Origin: Bedellia somnulentella
Lineage: Eukaryota; Arthropoda; Insecta; Lepidoptera; Bedelliidae
Length of the DNA stretch: 64,000 nucleotides
Reading direction: 5' to 3'
NCBI GenBank assembly: GCA_963576735.1
Contig: OY755190.1
Location: forward strand, 3,031,695-3,095,694
In this document: positions 26,601-38,600 of the stretch, one piece after another
Numbering within the stretch: the stretch's first letter is position 1
How the letters are laid out: every line of letters begins with the position of its first letter
Notes under the pieces: model-generated
Database searches by the model: none
The model's input: only the letters and a program-made list of their open reading frames with translations
What the model was told of the DNA's origin: nothing
Program-made: the position numbers and the translations under genes

Positions 26601-29600
26601 TAAGCTATCAAATGATGGTATAACAAGATCCCGCTTTGCCGTCAGAGTAAAGAATATTCGACGGAGAAGATGACAGCGTATACAAGTATAAGAAATATAA
26701 CGGACGCTCCAGAAAAATCGTCACTTCTCCTAAACCAAGACCCGTAACACTTAGTGATTACATTCATTGTAAAGCTTATTTAATAAGCTATCAAATGATG
26801 GTATAACAATATCCCGCTTTGCCGTCAGAGTAAGGAATATTCGACGGCGAAGATGACAGCGTATACAACTGTAAGAAATATAACGGCCGCTCCAGAAAAA
26901 TCGTCACCTCTCCTAAACCACAACCCGTAACACTTTGTGGTTACATTCATTGTAAAGCTTATTATATAGGCTATCAAATAATGGTATAACTGTATCCCGC
27001 TTTGCCGTCAGAGTAAGGAATATTCGACGGAGAAGATGACAGCGTATACAACTGTAAGAAATATAGCGGCCGCTCCAGAAAAATCCTCACTTGTCCTAAA
27101 CCAAGACCCGTAACACTTTGTGGTTACATTCATTGTGAAGCTTATTATATAAGCTATCAAATGATGGTATAACAGTATCCCGTTTTGCCGTCAGAGTAAA
27201 GAATATTTGACGGAGAAAATGACAGCGTATACAACTGTAAGAAACATGGCGGCCGCTCCAGAAAAATCCTCACTTCTCCTAAACCAAGACCCGTAACACT
27301 TTGTGGTTACATTCATTGTAAAGCCTATTACATAAGCTATCAAATGATGGTATCACAAGATCCCGCTTTGCCGTCAGAGTAAAGAATATTCGACGGAGAA
27401 GATGACAGCGTATACAAGTATAAGAAATATAACGGACGCTCCAGAAAAATCGTCACTTCTCCTAAACGAAGACCCGTAACACTTTGTGATTACATTCATT
27501 GTAAAGCTTATTTAATAAGCTATCAAATGATGGTATAACAATATCCCGCTTTGCCGTCAGAGTAAGGAATATTCGACGGCGAAGATGACAGCGTATACAA
27601 CTGTAAGAAATATAACGGCCGCTCCAGAAAAATCGTCACCTCTCCTAAACCACAACCCGTAACACTTTGTGGTTACATTCATTGTGAAGCTTATTATATA
27701 GGCCATCAAATAATGGTATAACTGTATCCCGCTTTGCCGTCAGAGTAAGGAATATTCGACGGAGAAGATGACAGCGTATACAACTGTAAGAAATATAGCG
27801 GCCGCTCCAGAAAAATCCTCACTTGTCCTAAACCAAGACCCGTAACACTTTGTGGTTACATTCATTGTGAAGCTTATTATATAAGCTATCAAATGATGGT
27901 ATAACAGTATCCCGTTTTGCCGTCAGAGTAAAGAATATTTGACGGAGAAAATGACAGCGTATACAACTGTAAGAAACATGGCGGCCGCTCCAGAAAAATC
28001 CTCACTTCTCCTAAACCAAGACCCGTAACACTTTGTGGTTACATTCATTGTAAAGCTTATTACATAGGCTATCAAATGATGGTATAACCGTATCCCGTTT
28101 TGCCGTCAGAGTAAGGAATATTCGACGGCGAAGATGACAGCGTATACAACTGTTAGAAATATAACGGCCGCTCCAGAAAAATCGTCACCTCTCCTAAACC
28201 AAAACCCGTAACACTTTGTTGTTACATTCATTGTAAAGCTTATTATATAAGCTATCAAATGATGGTATAACCGTATCCCGCTTTGCCGTCAGAGTAAGGA
28301 ATATTCGACGGAGAAGATGACAGCGTATACAAGTATAAGAAATATAACGGCCGCTCCAGAAAAATCGTCACTTCTCCTAAACCAGGACCCGTAACACTTA
28401 GTGATTACATTCAGTGTAAAGCTTATTTAAAAAGCTATCAAATGATGGTATAACCGTATCCCGCTTTGCCGTCAGAGTAAGGAATATTCGACGGAGAAGA
28501 TGACAGCGTATACAAGTGTAAGCAATATAACGGCCGCTCCAGAAAAATCGTCACCTCTCCTAAACCAAGACCCGTAACACTTTGTGATGACATTCATTGT
28601 AAAGCTTATTACATAAACTATCTAACAATGGTATAACAATATCCCGTTTTGCCGTCAGAGTAAGGAATATTCGACGGAGAAGATGACAGTTTTTCCAGCT
28701 TAACTATGAAATTTATGACCACATCTTTTTGAGCGAACACGTTTTCAAGTGTTTTTTGTAAGAATTTATCAATATATTTTCATTTCCTATTATATGTATA
28801 CGCTGTCATCTTCTCCGTCGAATATTCCTTACTCTGACGGCATAGCGGGATAATGTTATACCATCATTTGATAGCCTATGTAATAAGATTTACACTGAAT
28901 GTAATCACAAAGTGTTACGGGTCTTGGTTTAGGAGTAGTGACGATTTTTCTGGAGCGGCCGCCATATTTCTTACAGTTGTATACGCTGTCATCTTCTCCG
29001 TCCAATATTCCTTACTCTGACGGCAAAGCGGGATACGGTTATACCATCATTTGATAGCTTATATAATAGGCTTTACAATGAATGTAATGACAAAGTGTTA
29101 CGGGTCTTGGTTTAGGAGAAGTGACGATTTTTCTGGAGCGGCCGTTATATTTGTTAAACTTGTATACGCTGTCATCTTCTCCGTCGAATATTCCTTACTC
29201 TGACGGCAAAGCGGGATACTGTTATACCATCATTTGATAGCCTATATAATAAGCTTTACAATGAATGTAACCACAAAGTGTTACGGGTCTTGGTTTAGGA
29301 GAAGTGACGATTTTTCTGGAGCGGCCGTTATATTTGTTAAACTTGTATACGCTGTCATCTTCTCCGTCGAATATTCCTTACTCTGACGGCAAAGCGGGAT
29401 ACGGTTATACCATCATTTGATAGCTTATATAATAGGCTTTACAATGAATGTCATGACAAAAGTGTTACGGGTCTTGGTTTAGGAGAAGTGAGGATTTTTC
29501 TGGAGCGGCCGCCATGTTTCTTACAGTTGTATACGCTGTCATCTTCTCCGTCGAATATTCCTTACTCTGACGGCAAAGCGGGATACGGTTATACCATCAT

Positions 29601-32600
29601 TTGATAGCTTATATAATAGGCTTTACAATGAATGTAATGACAAAGTGTTACGGGTCTTGGTTTAGGAGAAGTGACGATTTTTCTGGAGCGGCCGTTATAT
29701 TTGTTAAACTTGTATACGCTGTCATCTTCTCCGTCGAATATTCCTTACTCTGACGGCAAAGCGGGATACGGTTATACCATCATTTGATAGCCTATATAAT
29801 AAGCTTTACAATGAATGTAACCACAAAGTGTTACGGGTCTTGGTTTAGGAGAAGTGACGATTTTTCTGGAGCGGCCGTTATATTTGTTAAACTTGTATAC
29901 GCTGTCATCTTCTCCGTCGAATATTCCTTACTCTGACGGCAAAGCGGGATACGGTTATACCATTATTTGATAGCCTATATAATAAGCTTTACAATGAATG
30001 TAACCACAAAGTGTTACGGGTCTTGGTTTAGGACAAGTGAGGATTTTTCTGGAGCGGCCGCTATATTTCTTACAGTTGTATACGCTGTCATCTTCTCCGT
30101 CGAATATTCCTTACTCTGACGGCAAAGCGGGATACGGTTATACCATCATTTGATAGCTTATATAATAGGCTTTACAATGAATGTAATGACAAAGTGTTAC
30201 GGGTCTTGGTTTAGGAGAAGTGACGATTTTTCTGGAGCGGCCGTTATATTTGTTAAACTTGTATACGCTGTCATCTTCTCCGTCGAATATTCCTTACTCT
30301 GACGGCAAAGCGGGATACTGTTATACCATCATTTGATAGCCTATATAATAAGCTTTACAATGAATGTCACCACAAAGTGTTACGGGTCTTGGTTTAGGAG
30401 AAGTGACGATTTTTCTGGAGCGGCCGTTATATTTGTTAAACTTGTATACGCTGTCATCTTCTCCGTCGAATATTCCTTACTCTGACGGCAAAGCGGGATA
30501 CGGTTATACCATCATTTGATAGCTTATATAATAGGCTTTACAATGAATGTCATGACAAAAGTGTTACGGGTCTTGGTTTAGGAGAAGTGAGGATTTTTCT
30601 GGAGCGGCCGCCATGTTTCTTACAGTTGTATACGCTGTCATCTTCTCCGTCGAATATTCCTTACTCTGACGGCAAAGCGGGATACGGTTATACCATCATT
30701 TGATAGCTTATATAATAGGCTTTACAATGAATGTAATGACAAAGTGTTACGGGTCTTGGTTTAGGAGAAGTGACGATTTTTCTGGAGCGGCCGTTATATT
30801 TGTTAAACTTGTATACGCTGTCATCTTCTCCGTCGAATATTCCTTACTCTGACGGCAAAGCGGGATACGGTTATACCATCATTTGATAGCCTATATAATA
30901 AGCTTTACAATGAATGTAACCACAAAGTGTTACGGGTCTTGGTTTAGGAGAAGTGACGATTTTTCTGGAGCGGCCGTTATATTTGTTAAACTTGTATACG
31001 CTGTCATCTTCTCCGTCGAATATTCCTTACTCTGACGGCAAAGCGGGATACGGTTATACCATCATTTGATAGCCTATATAATAAGCTTTACAATGAATGT
31101 AACCACAAAGTGTTACGGGTCTTGGTTTAGGAGAAGTGACGATTTTTCTGGAGCGGCCGTTATATTTGTTAAACTTGTATACGCTGTCATCTTCTCCGTC
31201 GAATATTCCTTACTCTGACGGCAAAGCGGGATACGGTTATACCATTATTTGATAGCCTATATAATAAGCTTTACAATGAATGTAACCACAAAGTGTTACG
31301 GGTCTTGGTTTAGGACAAGTGAGGATTTTTCTGGAGCGGCCGCTATATTTCTTACAGTTGTATACGCTGTCATCTTCTCCGTCGAATATTCCTTACTCTG
31401 ACGGCAAAGCGGGATACGGTTATACCATTATTTGATAGCCTATATAATAAGCTTTACAATGAATGTAACCACAAAGTGTTACGGGTTTTGGTTTAGGAGA
31501 GGTGACGATTTTTCTGGAGCGGCCGTTATATTTCTTACAGTTGTATGCGCTGTCATCTTCGCCGTCGAATATTCCTTACTCTGACGGCAAAGCGGGATAC
31601 GGTTATACCATCATTTGATAGCCTATGTAATAAGCTTTACAATGAATGTAACCACAAAGTGTTACGGGTCTTGGTTTAGGACAAGTGAGGATTTTTCTGG
31701 AGCGGCCGCTATATTTCTTACAGTTGTATACGCTGTCATCTTCTCCGTCGAATATTCCTTACTCTGACGGCAAAGCGGGATACAGTTATACCATTATTTG
31801 ATAGCCTATATAATAAGCTTTACAATGAATGTAACCACAAAGTGTTACGGGTCTTGGTTTAGGACAAGTGAGGATTTTTCTGGAGCGGCCGCTATATTTC
31901 TTACAGTTGTATACGCTGTCATCTTCTCCGTCGAATATTCCTTACTCTGACGGCAAAGCGGGATACAGTTATACCATTATTTGATAGCCTATATAATAAG
32001 CTTTACAATGAATGTAACCACAAAGTGTTACGGGTTTTGGTTTAGGAGAAGTGACGATTTTTCTGGAGCGGCCGTTATATTTCTTACAGTTGTATACGCT
32101 GTCATCTTCGCCGTCGAATATTCCTTACTCTGACGGCAAAGCGGGATACGGTTATACCATCATTTGATAGCTTATATAATAGGCTTTACAATGAATTTAA
32201 TGACAAAGTGTTACGGGTCTTGGTTTAGGAGAAGTGACGATTTTTCTGGAGCGGCCGTTATATTTGTTAAACTTGTATACGCTGTCATCTTCTCCGTCGA
32301 ATATTCCTTACTCTGACGGCAAAGCGGGATACAGTTATACCATCATTTGATAGCCTATATAATAAGCTTTACAATGAATGTAACCACAAAGTGTTACGGG
32401 TCTTGGTTTAGGACAAGTGAGGATTTTTCTGGAGCGGCCGCTATATTTCTTACAGTTGTATACGCTGTCATCTTCTCCGTCGAATATTCCTTACTCTGAC
32501 GGCAAAGCGGGATACAGTTATACCATCATTTGATAGCTTATGTAATAAGCTTTACAATGAATGTAATCACAAAGTGTTACGGGTCTTGGTTTAGGAGAAG

Positions 32601-35600
32601 TGACGATTTTTCTGGAGCGGCCGTTATATTTGTTAAACTTGTATACGCTGTCATCTTCTCCGTCGAATATTCCTTACTCTGACGGCAAAGCGGGATACAG
32701 TTATACCATCATTTGATAGCCTATATAATAAGCTTTACAATGAATGTAACCACAAAGTGTTACGGGTCTTGGTTTAGGACAAGTGAGGATTTTTCTGGAG
32801 CGGCCGCTATATTTCTTACAGTTGTATACGCTGTCATCTTCTCCGTCGAATATTCTTTACTCTGACGGCAAAGCGGGATCTTGTTATACCATCATTTGGT
32901 AACTTATGTAATAGGCTTTACAATGAATGTAACCACAAAGTATTACGGGTCTTGGTTTAGGAGAGGTGAGGGTTTTTCTGGAGCGGCTCCCATGCTTAAT
33001 TTCATTTTATCTGCAGGCTTTGGCACTGTCTACAGATGAATATGGATGTATGTCCGGATGAGTATCGATACATATTACATTATAACTAGTAAATACTTTG
33101 GATTTACATGTTATTCTGGTAAATGGAACCACAAAGTATTTTACTTCTTAATTTGGTCGTATTATAATGGCTGCCAGTTTTGGCTGCCAACTTCACACAG
33201 GTGTTTTCCCTCACCTTTAGAAAAGACAAATTGGTGTAGGCCCGACCCAGGATTGGAACTCACGCCCTTCTGTTTTCGGGCGGGTGTTCTACCCACTGGA
33301 CTATCATGTATGTGGGGTATTGCTTTTCTAAGTCGCTGAATGACAGTTAATAATGTCACGTGATTAGTAGAGTAATTGATACGTAACCTACACGTTTTAA
33401 CAGAGTATAAATCTGTTTATTGTTCATGTAAATCCTGGCACTAAGTGTTCACTTAACTTAGAGACAAAAGTTATTATGTTCAACTAACTCGTTTGGTATC
33501 ATTCATATAAAAGTACAGTAATTGAGGCGCATTTTATTGTGTTTTCCTTGGTAACTATTCTGAACATAATGATTTAGTATTGTCGTTATACGATTTATTA
33601 TTATAAAAAACTTGTCTTTACAATAATATTTTCTATCTTTATAATCTTCATCCACATCCAGGCAGTGCCGCAGTACATTGCTGTCGGTGCGTTCAGATGT
33701 TTGTGGTACAATACTGCGCTCTTACTAGCTGGATGCTCTATAGAATTCGGCCATGATGGGTGCTACAAATATTTCTATGGCATTTCTTAAGACTTGGTGG
33801 CGATTCGAATAATCTTGACCCATGAAAAAAATCGACCATTTAAAAAAATCAATGAGAAAAGGTCGTATAATATTTAGAAATAATAATTATGTTAACTTGG
33901 TAACTGAACTTTAACATGAACTTCCCACTATGATTTTATTGATGTATTCCATTAACCGTCAGAATCAATGAAATTTTATAAATTACTAGCCGACCCGACA
34001 GACTACGTACTGCCAAATTGACTTACGACAAAATTTTAGGCGTTTTTTTCCGGTACTCTTAGTTCAATCAGGCGTGTTATATTTTATTGCTCAAATTTTC
34101 CCGGGATAAAATATCCTATTTGATAATTTGGGTCATTATCTAGCGTTCTGCCAAATTCCATTTATATACATCATGTAATTGAGGAGCCTTTTCGCCTCAA
34201 ACATACAAACCTCTAAACTTTCACATTTATAATATTAATAGGATACCATTTTCCTTTCGATTTTGAAATCCACAGGAGCATGTTACTTTAAGCACTGAAG
34301 TGGAATAAACAAACTTAAGCATTTCTAATATTATCAAGATATGATCAGAGACCTAAAATAACATATTAAACACCATATTAAAAATTCACAACCCAACAAT
34401 TCTAACCCCAATTTCCTTCCACAGGCGGTCGCTACTCCTCGGGCCAATACACGTACAAGATCTACCACGTCGCGTCGAAAGTTCCCGCGTTCATTCGGAT
34501 GATCGCGCCCAAAGGATCCTTGGAGATCCACGAGGAGGCCTGGAACGCGTACCCTTACTGCCGGACTGTGCTTTCGGTATGTTATTAGCTGTATTTATAT
34601 AGTAAATTATGCATAGTCAAATAGATTAATTCTGATCTCTAATAGAGTTATGTAATTTTTCATTATCTTCAACTGGAGAGAAGAAAATTCTGCCCTTAAT
34701 ATCGCTACAAAAACCACTTTTATATTTATATAACATAACATAACATAAACGTTCACGCCGAATATCCCCGAAGGGGTTGGCAGAGGTACTAATACTTCTG
34801 AACATCACGTGACTTTGTGACCTGGTGTTCAGAGTACCCACGTTTTGCATGGACAGTGTACTCACGTGATAGGGGGCAGGCCTATCGCCGTTTTGTACGA
34901 ATACACTGTCACATGACTAAGTACAACTCAGCCATGTGGGTTTCCTCACGATGTTTTCCCTCACCGTTAACAACCATGATAAATTAACCACACATATGTC
35001 TTTAGAAAAGACAAATTGGTGTAGGCCCGACCCAGGATTTGAACACTAGTCGTTTGCACGATAACCGAGTGTTCTACCCACTGGGCTATCACGGTTGTAT
35101 ATTTATAATCATTGGCTAGTATATAAAAGATAAGAAAAGCCAAAGATAGACTAAAGTTTCTCTCAGGGCTCTCCAAAGGTTTCTTGACTAAAAGACTTCA
35201 TCGGTTATTATTAAGTGATGTAGCAACCTCTAGTCCGTGATTTTGAGCAAGCATCAGCGGGCTCATTCGCACATATAACATCATCTTCCTAAGATAGTGA
35301 TCGCGTTATCAACGTAACCTCCAAATACAAAACATTAGTTGGTGAACAGTATATATTTGCTGCACCCATAGCATAAAGAAAAGTAACTGAAAGAGGCAAT
35401 GCTGTTTAATCTGTGTACTGATCTTATGTTACCGAAAGAAAGTTTTAGTTCTCTGGGTGAAATCTCTTAAAACAAGATGATTAGTACTCGTTTATTTAAC
35501 CGTGTACAAGCACACATCATTATTATGTAGAAACTAAGATTCAGCACTTTGTTTATGTATATAAACCGCTTTGTTAGTCATTTAAGTTTAGTTCAATACA

Positions 35601-38600
35601 AGAAATTATACCATACACTTGTCGTTTTATTAACACGGTGTAATCAAGATCGATCTTATCAAGTATCTTGTACAGGACACAAGACCCTGTACATAGTGGT
35701 CCTTCGACAAAAAGAATTCAGAGTCTTTGTGTGTCTTGAGTGATTGCGAATCGGTCACCGGCTTCCCACCAGCGGGTTCCACCGGTGTATTGAGAAGGCG
35801 CACGTCCACATCACTTGAGCTAACGCACTGACGCTGATGGTTAACAAGCGACCAAGGAATCAAGTCCACTACAATATCAAGGTTAATTGAACTCATCAAG
35901 ATATCAAGTTATCAAGAGTAGAGAATAGCTGAACCCTATTTCTACGCAATAAGCGCTAAAAAGGTACCTTACTTTTATCAATCATCACGTACAGGAAACA
36001 AGACCTGTACATAGTGAGCTAACGCACTGACGCTGATGGTTAACAAGCTACCAAGGAATCAAGTCCTTCACATTATCAAGATTAATTCAAGGTATCAAGT
36101 TATCAAGAGTAGAAAATAGCTGAACCCTATTTCTACGCAATAAGCGCTAAAAAGGTACCTTACTTTTATCAAGCATCACGTACAGGAAACAAGACCTGTA
36201 CATAGTGAGCTAACGCAAGGACGCTGACAGTTAACAACCGATCAAGGAATCAAGTCCTTTACATTATCAAGGTTGAATCAAGTTAACAGGTTAACAATCA
36301 TCACGTACAGGAAACAAGACCTGTACATAGTGAGCTAACGCACTGACGCTGATGGTTAACAAGCTACCAAGGAATCAAGTCCTTCACATTATCAAGATTA
36401 ATTCAAGATATCGAGTTATTAAGAGTAGAAAATAGCTGAACCCTATTTCTACGTAATAAGCGCTAAAAAAGTACCTTACTTTTATCAAGCATCACGTACA
36501 GGGAACAAGACCTGTACATAGTGAGCTAATGCACTGCCACATGGTTAACAAGCAACCAAGGAATCAAGTCCACTACAATATAAAGGTTTATTGTGCTCAG
36601 CAAGATATCAAGAGCAAGAGTAGACAACAGCTGAACCCTATTTCTACGTAATATTTTTTTATCAAGATCTATCCAGAAACTAGAAATCAATAATCAATGG
36701 AGTTGCCAAAACAAGTTCACGACTATGGAATCCTCACGCCGAAAACAAGAATCATATCGTTCCAAACCAAGCACATCTATGAAAATTTCTACACGTGCCA
36801 AAAATATAGTCCGAAGAAGCAAGTTTATACAAACAGCTAGGTAGCAACATCGCAAGATAGCAAAATGTCATGATTAAGAAACTCAATTGCAGTTTTTGTC
36901 AAAGCAATGAACATAGCATATATTTTTGCACAGAGTTTAATGACCTGACGCCAGCCCAAAGAAGCCAAGCAATAACGAACATTAAAATGTGCTGCATTTG
37001 CTTGTATCAGCACTATGACAAGACAAGATGTCACAATACGATACTGCATGAAGCTTATTAGAACATGCGGCAATAAATTAAACCAAACACTTCACACCAT
37101 ATTACTATAAGGCCGTCTACAGAAGTACTATTGGCCGCAATATTCAAAGTTTTCGGAAATAGAAGATATTGGAAAATCTTCCTAGTTATCTTCCTTCCAA
37201 GATACATCGAGTTTTACAAGAAAACGACAATCCAACTGGAGAAAAGTAGTTATCAAGTGCGGCTACCACTTACAGCAAACCTTAGCGATATAGAATAATC
37301 AAGAAACGCCACCGTTGCACGATTATAAAGAACACGACAAGTCACACTACAAGGGGATCCTCGATTAATTAAAACATGGGTGTTTAGAAATCGGATACCA
37401 TAATGAACTACTTACAAGTAAACAAGATAACGCGCGCTCGTCACCCGAGAACTATCGCACGCGCCGCGGTCTTGTAAATGGGATCGGTTACGTAGCAAGT
37501 GAGCTGTTCGGCGTATTAGACGAAAGATTTGCCGACCAATATAAACAAGATATCGAGTCATTACAAGAAGACCAGAAACATGTCATTACTTTTGAAATAA
37601 GAATCCCTCTTATCAGCAGATATTGTTATGAGATTTTGAAGATATACCAAGTACCCAAATCGAGAGACGGAAAGATGTACAGTGTTGTACCCGTAGCCGA
37701 ATACATAGCTATAAACATGCGACATGACAAGTATGTCAAGATGACGGAAATAGATGTCCGACACTGCACTATGCAGGCAGACACATATTTCTGTCAAAGT
37801 CAGAAACCTGAATACCACTTCAAGGAAGGTAGAAACCTTTGCGAGACTGAAAATTCCGCTTGCAAGACGGAAACAAAACCATGCATCGACACCTGGCATG
37901 AAACACATGCACTGAATACTTATTTATTTTTCTGTTGCCAAACATGCAATGTGAGATCGGTATGTGAAGATCAAATGACATCACTACAGATAAGTGAAGC
38001 AGGACTTGTTACCATAGGTCATGGATGCATTATTAAGACAGATCAGCTAGCAATTTACCCACATAGAATACACTCCAGCGACTTCAAGATAACACCGGAA
38101 ATGTATTTACCCAAAAAGGCACCAATAAACGACATCATAAACATATCGATACCTCATCTCTTATGGCGGGAAAACCAAACAAGTGGTAATAAAAAAAAAC
38201 ATATAGAGATTGATAACATGATCACAGCCTTAAAGGACAAGGAAAATGAGGCTATTATAGAAGGAAGGAAGATATCATATCATGACATACATCACTATGC
38301 CATGATACGAGGGCTGCTATTTATGTATCCGGAATAAAAAAAAGAAACAAACATATATCAATTAATATGGTTTTATTGCTTCTCAAAATATTCGCCGCTC
38401 AGATCTATACACTTTTGCATGCGTTGAAACCAATTTTCATAGCACTTTTTCCACTCAGACTGAGGTATCTCCAAAACGTGCATTTTGAACGCATCGACTG
38501 CCTCTTCGCGGCTCGAAAAACGTTGACCACGTAATTTTTTCTTCACATTTGGAAATAAATAAAAATCATTGGGTGCCAAATCAGGGCTGTACGGCGGATG

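Larger units (their letters stand above)
26305..33202. mobile_element. 6.9-kb fold-back element made of a tandem satellite (MULE-like, non-autonomous)
   Basis: The termini ACCTGTGTGAAGTTGGCAGC and the exact inverse at the right end open inverted arms of more than 200 bp of unique sequence (left to about 26510, right from about 32995). The host sequence gttttccct is duplicated on both sides (26296-26304 and 33203-33211), a 9-bp target duplication. Inside are 12 direct units of about 183 bp, a roughly 105-bp spacer and 23 units in the opposite orientation. No transposase frame is present. Nine-bp duplications with long TIRs suggest Mutator-like elements; the assignment is an inference. It sits in vib intron 3 and split a family B SINE. 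Confidence 0.9.
11276..34424 (+). other. vib intron 3 (23.1 kb)
   Basis: This very large intron is built mainly of transposable elements, listed separately. Between them, 11281-12150, 14220-14700, 14800-15480, 17620-18000, 19130-19730, 19840-20980, 21115-21617, 23150-23605, 24660-25405, 25760-26150 and 33310-33650 are AT-rich with nothing assignable. Apart from transposase frames no convincing nested gene was found. One H/ACA-like copy lies at its 3' end (33652-33770). Confidence 0.85.

Noticed and set aside
26510..33000. CRISPR-like regular array
   Set aside because: The period is about 183 bp with no repeat-spacer alternation. The units are satellite repeats in a eukaryotic transposon, and the two halves are in opposite orientation.
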